NCBI GenBank assembly: GCA_947453525.1
Contig: CANGHD010000004.1
Span: 1-58,668, forward strand
Direction of reading: 5' to 3'
Length of the DNA: 58,668 nt
Origin: Paracoccaceae bacterium
GTDB taxonomy: Bacteria > Pseudomonadota > Alphaproteobacteria > Rhodobacterales > Rhodobacteraceae
The notes below the pieces were generated by a model. It made no database searches. It saw only the letters and a program-made list of their open reading frames with translations, and had not been told where the DNA came from. A program made the position numbers and the translations under genes. The stretch's first letter is position 1. Each line of letters begins with the position of its first letter. Positions 51,178-58,668 of the stretch are shown one piece after another.

Positions 51178-53318
51178 CGGAGGAAGGGCTGTCCGAAGCG
51201 CCCCGGAATCTTGTCGAACTTCACGGTCTGAGCAAGACCTTTTCCGGAGCCGACGGGGAGTCGATCGTCCTTCGTGAGATCGACCTTACGATCCCGTATA
51301 ACAGCTTCATCGTGATAAGGGGCCCGAGCGGCGCTGGCAAGACCACGCTTCTACGCATTCTGGGCTTGCTTGACGCAGGATTCGTCGGGTCCATGCGGCT
51401 GGCGGGCCGAGATGTGGCTGACCTGACGACATCGGATCGGGACGAATTGCGGACGGCAGCGATCGGGTTGGTGTTTCAGGAAGGCCGGCTTTTGCCGCAC
51501 CTGACCTTGGCCGAGAACATTTCGGTACCCTTGCAATTCTCCGACATGTCCCAATGCGACGCGGCTTCCGCAGCGGATCAGGCCGAAGCCTTTGCGTTCC
51601 GGGCGCAAGAGCGTGCGGCTGGCGTAGGCCGTCTCAGACCTGCCGCGGCCTCGGGCGGGCAACGACAACGGGCGGCCCTTGCCCGGGCGATGATCCGGCA
51701 TCCTGCCCTCATTCTCGCCGATGAACCAACTTCAAGCCTTGACGCGAGGTCGAAAGCGCAAGTCATAGACCGCTTGCGTGCCATGCACGCGGCTGGAGCA
51801 ACCGTCGTGATTGTCAGCCATGACGACGCGCTGTTCGGCATTGGCCGGCAATTCAGCCTTGAGGCGGGACGGCTGTTGGAATTGCCCGGAGCCGACGACC
51901 GGATCAATGCCACACCACCGCCGCCGGCCCTTGCGATCCGCCGGGCCCCCATGGCTGGCTGGTGGCCAAGTCTTGGGCTGACGCGGCTGCTGGCCAACGC
52001 CACGCGAGATCTGCTGCGCCGCCCCATGTTCACCCTGCTGATGCTGATCGCGGTGATTGCCGGAACAGCGCAATCCGCCGTCTTCGCCTCGCTTGTCGGC
52101 GGTCTTGACCACTTCGTCGAACAGACAATGGCCGACGGGACGCGATTGACGCGGATCACCTTGAAGCCCCGCAAGGCGGATCTGGCGAAGGCGGGGGACC
52201 ACTTTCCCGATCTGGCCGCGCTTGCGGCGGAACCGGATGTGACGGCCGTCGTGGCGCGCCGGGCAACGACCGTCGCGGTGATCGTCGCGGACGGCTCCAG
52301 CAGGCCCTATCCCTCGCTGGGACTGCAGCCGAACGACCCGGAGTTGGGCATGTTCAAGTTCGTCGCGGGTGGTGGTTTTGTCGCTGGCAGCCATCAGCTT
52401 CAGATGATCGCGACGACGGATTTCCTCATTGAAGCCTTCGGCCCGCCCAGGGATGCTGGCGCAGATGTATGGACCGGGTTCATCGGGCGGCACATCAAGG
52501 CGGCCGTGCCGCGCTTCGGATCTTCGGGTGCCGTGATCGGTACCGAGCCTTTGACGCTGACCGTCACCGGGGTGATCCTGAAGGGGGAAGCTGATCGCCA
52601 GTTCTATTTGCCCGACGATCTTCTCATCGCCATCGATGCGATCAAACGAGACCGCACCGGCACGCTTCATTTTCCGCTCACCGCAGATGGCACGTCCTGG
52701 ATGCAGGGGGCGGATCTGAAACCGCTCGTTGATTGGCCATGGCAAGACATGCTGCATGTCTACCTGAAGAACATCGATTCCGTCATTCCGAAAATCGCAG
52801 AGCTGTCCGGGCGCGGCTACCATCCGGAAGCTGAAATCTGGAAATTCGCGTGGGTTCTGAACCTGAAGGCAGCCGCTTACGGCATCGTCGCACCGCTTCT
52901 GGCGCTGCTGACCGGGGCGGTCGGCCTTATTCTGTTCGGAAACATCGTGATCTCTACCCGCCTGCGCGAGGCAGAGATTGCCCTGATGAAAGTGCTGGGC
53001 ATGCGGCGTGGCGACATTCTGGCAACAGAGGTCATCGGCACCCTTATCACCGCGACCTGCGGCATGATCGTCGGTTTTGCCATCGCCGACCGGCTGACGG
53101 TCGCTCTGGCCGGGCAATTCGAAGCCAGCGCCCGCGTCGCCGCACAGATGTCGGGTGACGCGGGAAATGTCAGAATCGGCCTGCTGTTCCAGCCGGTGTG
53201 GTCGGTCGTACCGGCCATCGCCGCGGGCACTTTCGCGGTGGTGCTGATCGCAGTTCTATGGCCGACCCTTCGTGCAGCGGGCACCGATCCGGCGCGGGTC
53301 TTTTCGCGCGGTTCATGA
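51174..53318 (+). CDS. MacB-like ABC transporter, ATPase fused to permease
   Basis: The ATG at 51174 overlaps the VWA stop (ATGA). The product has 714 residues. The N-terminal ATPase has Walker A G-P-S-G-A-G-K-T-T (50-58), signature A-S-G-G-Q (159-163; Leu of LSGGQ replaced by Ala), Walker B with D-E-P-T (183-186) and H-loop S-H-D. A helix at about 285-308 starts the permease. A large periplasmic-type domain follows, then three C-terminal helices (about 566-596, 619-640, 674-698), the FtsX/MacB fold. MacB proteins are mechanotransmitters for export from the periplasm and need a MacA adaptor. None is in this operon, so the adaptor at 43895-44728 or the region-1 adaptors could serve. Confidence 0.87.
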   Translation: MTEEGLSEAPRNLVELHGLSKTFSGADGESIVLREIDLTIPYNSFIVIRGPSGAGKTTLLRILGLLDAGFVGSMRLAGRDVADLTTSDRDELRTAAIGLVFQEGRLLPHLTLAENISVPLQFSDMSQCDAASAADQAEAFAFRAQERAAGVGRLRPAAASGGQRQRAALARAMIRHPALILADEPTSSLDARSKAQVIDRLRAMHAAGATVVIVSHDDALFGIGRQFSLEAGRLLELPGADDRINATPPPPALAIRRAPMAGWWPSLGLTRLLANATRDLLRRPMFTLLMLIAVIAGTAQSAVFASLVGGLDHFVEQTMADGTRLTRITLKPRKADLAKAGDHFPDLAALAAEPDVTAVVARRATTVAVIVADGSSRPYPSLGLQPNDPELGMFKFVAGGGFVAGSHQLQMIATTDFLIEAFGPPRDAGADVWTGFIGRHIKAAVPRFGSSGAVIGTEPLTLTVTGVILKGEADRQFYLPDDLLIAIDAIKRDRTGTLHFPLTADGTSWMQGADLKPLVDWPWQDMLHVYLKNIDSVIPKIAELSGRGYHPEAEIWKFAWVLNLKAAAYGIVAPLLALLTGAVGLILFGNIVISTRLREAEIALMKVLGMRRGDILATEVIGTLITATCGMIVGFAIADRLTVALAGQFEASARVAAQMSGDAGNVRIGLLFQPVWSVVPAIAAGTFAVVLIAVLWPTLRAAGTDPARVFSRGS

Positions 53319-53741
53319 CGAACGTGACACTGTTCTGTCCGATCTTCAGGGCTGCAACCGCGATACGAAATCTCCTGCGTCGGATATTAAATGCGTACTT
53401 TGAGGCGGAATTAGCCGGATATATTACACAGAAGTAGCATTTCGCACTTTCGATAGTTGAATATGAACTTAGGTTTTACTGCCGCGCGCCATCTGAACAT
53501 GGTGGCGGGCCAACTATTTATGATTGTGTTGCGAAACCACGCCGGCGCTATAGTTTTTTATGTTTACTTACAATGCGTTACATCGCATGTTTCCGAAATT
53601 ACCTCGGGTGATCTGCATTCCAAAGCGAAATAATCCATTATAAGCGCGCGCAACTTGACAGACAAACAGGCCAGCCCTTAGATGCGCGCACTGTCTTAAA
53701 AAAAGGGCCGTGACGAGCTGCGGCGCAATGGAGGCTAACAA
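53319..53741. other. AT-richer intergenic promoter region
   Basis: 423 bp without a supported gene. Base composition is clearly more AT-rich than the flanks, as in a regulatory region. It separates the SapC operon from the secreted-protein operon. No clear terminator hairpin with a T-run follows the ABC gene. The promoter for the downstream gene is described separately. Confidence 0.7.
53655..53683 (+). promoter_or_regulatory. Candidate sigma-70-type promoter
   Basis: A consensus -35 TTGACA (53655-53660) is followed after 17 bp by TTAGAT (53678-53683), a poor -10 match. It lies about 60 bp before the start codon of the gene at 53742, a normal leader length. Confidence 0.4.
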
Positions 53742-54689
53742 ATGAAGATCATGAATACCACGAGCAAGCTCGCGATCATCGCGCTGCTCGCGACTGCTGG
53801 CGCAACGTTTGCTGGAACGACCGGGGTCAACTCGGGCTCGACGTCTTATGACGCGGCTGTTTCGGTGCTTTCGCCCGACCAAACCGGCTTCATCATCGGC
53901 GGCCAAGTGGCTGTCACCGGCCTCGGTTCGGGTTCCGCCGTCCTGTCGCGCTCTGCCGCTGACATGTCCGTGACCGGCAACGCATTTTCGGGGCTCGACA
54001 CTTTCACTTTGCCTTTGGCTTGCCCGCCTGTCTGCGGGGGTCCCGGCCCCACCCCCACCCCCAGTGTCGCGGGTGCCAAGTCTGGCTCCGATATCACGTC
54101 GGCGCTGAACTTCTCGCGTGACATCAGCACCGCAGGCTCGCTCGTCGGTCAAGGCTCGGTGGTTGCCCGCGGCGAAGCGATTGCCTCGATGGGCACCGCT
54201 GGTGCCGCGAATGCCAGCGGTTCTGTCGCTGGCACCAATGGGGCCGGCGCCGAAGGCAGCGCTTCCGCGATGTCGACCTCGCAAGGCTCGCTGAACGGTT
54301 CGCTGTCGACCGCGAACACGCTGCAACTCCTCGGCACCTCGGGCCTGTTCGCCGGCTCCAACGCCCTTGACGTTGGCGAAACCAACAAGGCCATCGCTTA
54401 CGGTTCAGCAGGCATCACTGCCGATGGATACACCGGTGTTGTCCTGAATACCGCTGATGCCGATCTGGATTCGGCGACGGCGGCTCCGTCGGCAACCGGC
54501 GACGGCGCGCTGTTCGTCGTGAACTCGACCCTGACCAACCAGGGCGGGATCAACCTGTCCGTGTCGAACGCCGGCAATGGCACGATCTCGCTCACCACCT
54601 CGACCGGTGGCTTCTTCACCGGCGGCGGTGCTGCTGGCGGTTCGGCAAACTTCGTCGACAACGGCGGGTTCTTCAGCCAAGTCCAGTAA
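53742..54689 (+). CDS. Low-complexity Gly/Ser/Ala-rich secreted protein
   Basis: The ATG has a near-ideal GGAGG 7 nt upstream (53730-53734), so strong translation is likely. The 315-residue product has a signal peptide (cleavage near T-F-A-G). The mature part is rich in G, S, A, T and N with a short proline/cysteine island (C-P-P-V-C-G-G) near 95 and imperfect G-S-x-x-A-x-G periodicity. Composition fits a beta-solenoid or fibre-forming surface protein. The end reads G-G-F-F-S-Q-V-Q, and a near-identical end occurs in the product of 55504-56010. No known domain was recognised. A hairpin directly downstream may favour high expression. Confidence 0.75.
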   Translation: MKIMNTTSKLAIIALLATAGATFAGTTGVNSGSTSYDAAVSVLSPDQTGFIIGGQVAVTGLGSGSAVLSRSAADMSVTGNAFSGLDTFTLPLACPPVCGGPGPTPTPSVAGAKSGSDITSALNFSRDISTAGSLVGQGSVVARGEAIASMGTAGAANASGSVAGTNGAGAEGSASAMSTSQGSLNGSLSTANTLQLLGTSGLFAGSNALDVGETNKAIAYGSAGITADGYTGVVLNTADADLDSATAAPSATGDGALFVVNSTLTNQGGINLSVSNAGNGTISLTTSTGGFFTGGGAAGGSANFVDNGGFFSQVQ

Positions 54690-54705
54690 CATCCTATTCG
54701 CTTCC

Positions 54706-54727
54706 GGTCAGGCCTTCGGGCCTGACC
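54706..54727 (+). terminator. Perfect TTCG-capped hairpin between two operon genes
   Basis: GGTCAGGCC and GGCCTGACC form a 9-bp perfect stem around the very stable TTCG loop, 16 nt after the stop codon at 54689. No T-run follows. It may be a partial terminator or an RNA-stabilising 3' end, as known between genes of differing expression in Rhodobacter puf mRNA. Confidence 0.75.
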
Positions 54728-54757
54728 ATCCCTCCGCGCGTGCAAGAAAGAAACGAA

Positions 54758-55504
54758 ATGACCAGAGGCATGAACATCACAAAAGCGATCCTCGCCATTG
54801 CTCTTTTCGCTTCGCTGTCGGCCCTGACTTGCGCGACGGCGCAGGCGCAGGACCAGTCGCAAAGCCAAGACAACGCGACAACGGCATCGAACCAACTGGA
54901 TGGCAGCGCCACCAACTCGAATTCGGCCGCAAACGTATCGGGCATCACCGCGTCGAACAGCGTCGGCAACGACGCACATTCCCAGTCGGGTGGCAACGTG
55001 TTCGACTTTTCAAACAAGGGCAAGTCAATGGGCGTTGCCCCTGGCATCGGCAGCTTTGCCGGTGGCCCGTGCATGGGTGTGTCGGGTGGGGTTTCCGCGT
55101 CTCTGCCGGGCTTCGGCATCGGCGGTGGGCGGTCTTACGATGACGTCTCGTGCCAGCGGCGCAACTGGGTCAACACCCTGCTGGGCGCGGCCAATCTGAT
55201 GCCAGAGGTCGAGGGGCGCGAACTCAAGCGCGTGGCAATCGTCGTGATGATGCAAGACCCGATTCTGGGGCCAGCCTTCAAGCAACTTGGCTACAACATT
55301 GACCAGCCGGGCACCGAAGTCAGCTCAGCCAAGGGCAATCGCCCACTTGCGGCCGTGCAGACGGCTTCAGCGCCAGCCCACCCAATCAAATCCTCGGTTG
55401 GCGCGATGACACCTGAGTGCAATGCCGTGGTGCCGAAGACTGCGACCCCGGCCTTCATCAAACTGATCGAAAAACGCGGATGCGTTGTGGATGTGAGGAA
55501 ATAA
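54758..55504 (+). CDS. Secreted Q/N/S-rich protein of unknown function
   Basis: The ATG at 54758 follows a GAAAG-type site; a GTG at 54740 would add six residues. The 248-residue product has a signal peptide ending near A-Q-A-Q. A stretch of about 60 residues rich in Q, S, N and D follows (curlin-like composition), then a glycine-rich segment with G-P-C-M-G-V-S-G-G, a more globular part with V-S-C-Q-R-R-N-W, and a C-terminal pair of cysteines (P-E-C-N and R-G-C-V-V). No family was recognised. It could be a minor subunit or assembly factor for the first secreted protein. The next ATG overlaps its stop (TAATG). Confidence 0.75.
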   Translation: MTRGMNITKAILAIALFASLSALTCATAQAQDQSQSQDNATTASNQLDGSATNSNSAANVSGITASNSVGNDAHSQSGGNVFDFSNKGKSMGVAPGIGSFAGGPCMGVSGGVSASLPGFGIGGGRSYDDVSCQRRNWVNTLLGAANLMPEVEGRELKRVAIVVMMQDPILGPAFKQLGYNIDQPGTEVSSAKGNRPLAAVQTASAPAHPIKSSVGAMTPECNAVVPKTATPAFIKLIEKRGCVVDVRK

Positions 55505-56010
55505 TGAAGCATATTCTTGTGTCGGTCACCGCTCTGATGCTTCTTGCGGTCCCTGGCTTTGCAGACGACAGTCTGGAAGGCTTGACAGTTGCCGAACCCC
55601 CGACGGATGGCGTCATGTATGCCGCCGGGCCCACCCCGGGTGTTGCAGTGGAGAATACCTATGCCTTGCCAGCAGTCCAATTGATTTCGACCAATCAAGC
55701 CGATGTGCAGCAAACCATTGATGGCATGCGCGCAAGACTGACGAACTTTGACAGTCTCACGATCAACAACGGCATCACGCAAGCCGCAAATGCCTATTTC
55801 GATCATTGGCATCTGGCTGCGGAAACCAGCTTCGCCCTGCAGAGCACGTCGGTGCAGGCGATGATCGGCAACCTGGCCAGCCAGTCTACAGGCTTGATCG
55901 AAGATTTCATGCTTACCCCGCATGTGATGACAGAGGACTCTCTGTTCTCTGGAACGTCTTTCACCGTGTCGGTCGACGTTTCGCCGGTGGGTGGCTTTTT
56001 TGCGCAGTGA
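55504..56010 (+). CDS. Small secreted protein ending GGFFAQ
   Basis: The ATG at 55504 shares one base with the previous stop. The 168-residue product has a signal peptide ending near G-F-A-D. The body is mixed strand/helix with N, Q and T and no cysteine. It ends V-G-G-F-F-A-Q, matching the C-terminal G-G-F-F-S-Q of the 53742-54689 product. The shared tail may be an assembly or recognition signal. No family was recognised. Confidence 0.7.
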   Translation: MKHILVSVTALMLLAVPGFADDSLEGLTVAEPPTDGVMYAAGPTPGVAVENTYALPAVQLISTNQADVQQTIDGMRARLTNFDSLTINNGITQAANAYFDHWHLAAETSFALQSTSVQAMIGNLASQSTGLIEDFMLTPHVMTEDSLFSGTSFTVSVDVSPVGGFFAQ

Positions 56011-56055
56011 ACCCACTTTGGCTGACCTGCCCGCACTTCTGCACTTGGAGTTAGC

Positions 56056-57009
56056 ATGACCTTCAAACCGACCTTCACTGCTTTGGTTGTCGCGGGCCTT
56101 CTTTCGGGCTGCGCCGCCGAAAGTCCCCGAGTTCAGTCAGCCAACGTCCTCGCTCCGATCGACGGGCATTCCGTTCCTGCCGGCGTGGCCTGCGAACAAC
56201 TGGGCGACAAGACGGTCAATCAGGTCGGCGGATGCGAGGGTTACATCCCTATGCCCGCGCTCAGCTCAGAGCAGGCAGCGGCAATCACCGCATTGAACAG
56301 CAAGTTCGCGACTGAAGTCGCAGAAATTGTGAATTTCGATTTCAACCGCGATGCTTTGACCCCGAAGGCGATTGTTTCAATCGATGCGCAAGCTGCATGG
56401 ATGCGCCGCTACCCGCAAATCCGCTTCTCGGTATTTGGTCATACCGATCTGGTGGGATCGGAAGGTTATAACTTCGATCTGGCCAAGCGCCGTGCTGAAG
56501 CCGTTGTTGCGCGCCTCATCAGCGGTGGCGTGAACGGCGACCAGTTGGACGCGCTCGTCTCTTATGGAAAAACGCGTCCGCTGGTCAACACGATCCGCCC
56601 AGAGGAGATGAATCGGCGCACTGTGACCGAAGTCACCGGGTATCTCGACAAGCCGCGCTTGTATGCATCTGTGAGGGTGTATTGCGACTGGATCAAGACG
56701 TCCTATCTCCCAAGTTATCCGAATTGCGTTGTCGAACCGACCGTAGCGGTTCAACCGGTGGCGCCGCCCCCTGTGAACGTCGTGACCCAAAGCTGGAACA
56801 CGGCAATAGAGCGGCCGTCGATATCAACCTCGGCAAGCTATTCCGATAACGGAACCACGAAGATCGCCGCTTCCGATAGCCAGGCTGGCAACCTGTACAC
56901 GAGCACCTCCGTCAAGACCGAGGGTAACGTTCGAGAGATCACCTTCGCCAATGGTGATAAGTATCAAACGGACGGTGCCGGGAATAACGCCCATAAAGTG
57001 ACACCCTAG
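56056..57009 (+). CDS. OmpA-domain lipoprotein
   Basis: The start ATG has GGAG about 6 nt upstream. The 317-residue product has lipobox L-S-G-C with Cys19. An OmpA C-terminal-like peptidoglycan-binding domain spans about 88-200 (V-N-F-D-F-N, G-H-T-D, N-F-D-L-A-K-R-R-A). A proline-rich linker and a strand-rich tail follow the domain, which is unusual because the OmpA domain is normally terminal. It should sit in the outer membrane and bind the cell wall, probably anchoring the proteins encoded upstream. Confidence 0.88.
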   Translation: MTFKPTFTALVVAGLLSGCAAESPRVQSANVLAPIDGHSVPAGVACEQLGDKTVNQVGGCEGYIPMPALSSEQAAAITALNSKFATEVAEIVNFDFNRDALTPKAIVSIDAQAAWMRRYPQIRFSVFGHTDLVGSEGYNFDLAKRRAEAVVARLISGGVNGDQLDALVSYGKTRPLVNTIRPEEMNRRTVTEVTGYLDKPRLYASVRVYCDWIKTSYLPSYPNCVVEPTVAVQPVAPPPVNVVTQSWNTAIERPSISTSASYSDNGTTKIAASDSQAGNLYTSTSVKTEGNVREITFANGDKYQTDGAGNNAHKVTP

Positions 57010-57069
57010 TCCTGCTCCCTGCAGAATGACGATACAGGCAACACGCGCTTTCGCTGAAAGAGGACGAAG

Positions 57070-57486
57070 ATGAACTGGCTCAGGAGCTCCATAGCTCTCA
57101 TTTCGGTGGTTTTGATCAGCGGCTGCGTGGGAACGCAAGATGTCCGTGGAAAAGCCGTTCCAACGGCATTCTTTGTGTTCTTTGAATCGGGAAGTGGTGA
57201 GCCCACGCCGGATTCAAAAGTGATCCTTGACGAGGCAGCTGCTTTCCTCAAACAATATGACAACACGTCGGTGCGTGTTGTTGGCCACATATCTCCGGAT
57301 GAAACCGAACCGCATCTTGATCAGAAGCGCGCAAGCAGAGTTGCCGAGGAATTGGTGAAACGCGGTGCACAACCAGCCAGAATGGAATTGCTAGGGGTCG
57401 GAAGTACCGAAGAAATCTCTGGCAAGGACGGAACGAACGACAGCTCGGTAGACCATCGCGTTGAGATCCTGTTCAACACGATGTAG
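57070..57486 (+). CDS. Short OmpA-domain lipoprotein
   Basis: The 138-residue product has AGAGGA shortly before its ATG. Lipobox I-S-G-C has Cys19. One compact OmpA-like domain makes up nearly all the rest (F-F-V-F-F-E, R-V-V-G-H, K-R-A-S-R-V-A-E-E, terminal H-R-V-E-I). The glycine/threonine/aspartate usual after G-H is changed to G-H-I-S-P-D. It is a second cell-wall-binding lipoprotein next to the larger one and likely the last gene of this operon. Confidence 0.85.
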   Translation: MNWLRSSIALISVVLISGCVGTQDVRGKAVPTAFFVFFESGSGEPTPDSKVILDEAAAFLKQYDNTSVRVVGHISPDETEPHLDQKRASRVAEELVKRGAQPARMELLGVGSTEEISGKDGTNDSSVDHRVEILFNTM

Positions 57487-57847
57487 TGCGATGGCCTTTA
57501 ACGGGTGACATTGGGTCGATCGATTTCGAACATGGAAGCACCCTTCTGAACAAGGAAACATCGGGGTGTCGGGGGGAGTTTGGTGTATCGAAACTCGAGA
57601 AATAGTCAGCGTAACGGGCTGATATATCTGAAGTTTTGATGTCTGATCGATGAACTAGCACCCGCAAAGGGCTACGCATGTTTGCGGCGCTTTCCATGGT
57701 GTAGGTTTGCTTGTCGTTCCATCCTGAGGTGTCGAGTGTCTGTCAGGGAGACAGCCGTGGTTTCGATTTTAAATCTATGATGGCGCGCAAGCACCCTGAA
57801 CCTGTGGTGCGCAAAGTAAGTCCTTCTAGCAAATGGAAAGCCCAACG
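57487..57847. other. Intergenic region upstream of the response regulator
   Basis: About 360 bp with no supported gene. Two small dyads are visible: CTGTC/GACAG with a 5-nt loop (57740-57754) and GATTT-T-AAATC (57765-57775), the latter in an AT-rich spot that could be near a promoter. No terminator with a T-run follows the lipoprotein gene. Confidence 0.5.
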
Positions 57848-58486
57848 ATGCTCGACGGAACCAACACGACATCAATATTGATCGTCGACAATCAGACGAT
57901 CGTTGCCGAGGCAGTACAACAAGTTCTTACTTCTATGGGCAATTTCAAGGTCGTAACCGCAGCAACCTTAAACGAAATGCGCTCCAGGCTCGCTGAGACC
58001 AGCGTCGATGTGATTTTGCTCGATTACGCCCTGAAGGAAGTCAAAAGCATCGCTGTGCTGAGCGAGATCGTAACGGAATGCTACCCAACCCGTTTGGCCC
58101 TCTTTTCACATGATCTCGAAAGCCACGCCATCGCTGCAGCTTTGAAGGTCGGTATCTGCGGATATGTGCCGAAGACACTCGGAATTAAGTCTCTGATCGC
58201 CTGCATAGAGCTTCTTGCATCCGGCGAATGTTATGTTCCGATGAACTGTATGGACGCAATTAGCGCTGACCGAACAACGGGAGCGCTAGAAAATAGTGAA
58301 CTGACTGAAACAGACGATAAAATAATCGCACTGATCGGTGAGGGCAAAACAAATATCGAAATTGGCCATCTTTTCGGTATTCCTGAGAGCCGCATTAAGA
58401 TGATGTTACGGTCTCTGTATGCCAAGTTGAATGCCAACAATCGCGCGCATGTTGTGTCTATTGCCAGAAGCCGGCACATGATCTGA
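57848..58486 (+). CDS. NarL/LuxR-type response regulator
   Basis: The ATG at 57848 (GGAAAG 7 nt upstream) is preferred over the ATG at 57833, which has no site. The product has 212 residues. The N-terminal receiver domain has I-L-I-V-D-N-Q (the usual acidic pair is Asp-Asn here), phosphoacceptor region I-L-L-D-Y, then L-F-S-H and G-Y-V-P-K with the conserved lysine. The C-terminal LuxR helix-turn-helix has I-A-L-I-G-E-G-K-T-N-I-E-I-G and L-Y-A-K-L-N-A-N-N-R. No histidine kinase is adjacent. The gene is less GC-rich than its neighbours. It may control the adjacent surface-protein operon. Confidence 0.88.
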   Translation: MLDGTNTTSILIVDNQTIVAEAVQQVLTSMGNFKVVTAATLNEMRSRLAETSVDVILLDYALKEVKSIAVLSEIVTECYPTRLALFSHDLESHAIAAALKVGICGYVPKTLGIKSLIACIELLASGECYVPMNCMDAISADRTTGALENSELTETDDKIIALIGEGKTNIEIGHLFGIPESRIKMMLRSLYAKLNANNRAHVVSIARSRHMI

Positions 58487-58536
58487 CGGCCCGTTGTTTC
58501 TTAGGTCATGTTGCCAAATGGGTAATCGACCGATTG

Positions 58537-58668
58537 CTACCGCAGGGGTTGGCCCTTGACGCGGGCAATGATGTCGGGATCTGTGACGAAGTCCCTCAGG
58601 AAGTCGTGCCAGTCTTTGGTGGATCGTCGGGCAGCGGCCAGCATGTCTTTGATTTCGCTGATGCCGTC
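58537..58668 (-). CDS. C-terminal fragment of an unidentified protein (5' partial)
   Basis: On the minus strand 43 codons run from the window edge to a TAG at 58537-58539. The fragment (start D-G-I-S-E-I-K-D-M-L, end V-K-G-Q-P-L-R) is polar and helical with good coding character. I could not place it in a family. It converges on the response regulator with about 50 bp between stops. Confidence 0.5.
   Translation of the reverse strand, partial: DGISEIKDMLAAARRSTKDWHDFLRDFVTDPDIIARVKGQPLR

Noticed and set aside
53315-53437. 40-codon frame overlapping the ABC transporter stop (ATGA)
   Set aside because: No ribosome site and AT-rich non-coding character in the second half; the overlap alone is weak evidence.
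57740-57754. Small CTGTC/GACAG hairpin as a terminator or riboswitch
   Set aside because: The stem is only 5 bp, there is no T-run and no wider conserved structure can be seen.
58537-58668. Transposase tail at the right edge
   Set aside because: The 43 visible residues show no catalytic motif and no terminal inverted repeat was seen, so I leave it unidentified.

Overview
The window looks like an accessory surface-protein and export region of a GC-rich alphaproteobacterium. A Rhodobacterales-like host is my inference from the high GC content, the many four-base ATGA/GTGA gene overlaps and the SapC-family, OmpA-lipoprotein and giant solenoid-protein content. No rRNA, tRNA, CRISPR array or complete insertion sequence was seen.

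Region 1 (1-43888, + strand) is one apparent operon. It opens with an uninterrupted reading frame of more than 11,100 codons that is already open at the left edge. It encodes a giant surface protein of over 1 MDa. The order along the protein is proline-rich linkers, a long A/G/V/S-rich beta-solenoid interrupted by recurring Y-x-Y-x-G / D-Y / W inserts, three Ig-like repeats, a second G-x-D solenoid with one internal lectin-like cassette, RTX-type GGxGxD calcium-binding repeats, and four tandem lectin-like cassettes of about 285 residues at the C-terminus. Behind it, almost without gaps, come a GAF/HlyD fusion, a PqqD-like/M50 metalloprotease/lipoyl fusion, a shortened SecA-like ATPase, a secreted protein and a secreted coiled-coil protein. 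The layout suggests a dedicated, non-classical export and anchoring machine for the giant protein. This is the strongest candidate here for an undescribed system.

Region 2 (43895-45703, - strand) holds a radical SAM enzyme and a HlyD/MacA-like adaptor. It converges on region 1 with only 6 bp between stop codons. Divergent to it (45979-46770, +) is a secreted protein of unknown function. The shared upstream region carries a near-perfect palindrome.

Region 3 (47005-53318, +) is a translationally coupled five-gene operon: SapC-family protein, O-methyltransferase-like protein, small P-loop kinase, secreted VWA protein, and a MacB-like ABC transporter with ATPase and permease fused.

Region 4 (53742-57486, +) follows a 423-bp AT-richer promoter region. 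It encodes a low-complexity Gly/Ser/Ala-rich secreted protein, a Q/N/S-rich secreted protein, a small secreted protein that shares a GGFF(S/A)Q C-terminus with the first, and two OmpA-domain lipoproteins. A perfect TTCG-capped hairpin lies between the first two genes. Region 5 is a NarL/LuxR-type response regulator (57848-58486) and the tail of an unidentified minus-strand gene at the right edge.

As a working model (inference), regions 1-4 make, modify, export and anchor cell-surface proteins, and the response regulator may control part of the locus. No HlyB-type type I exporter, TolC or histidine kinase is present in the window.
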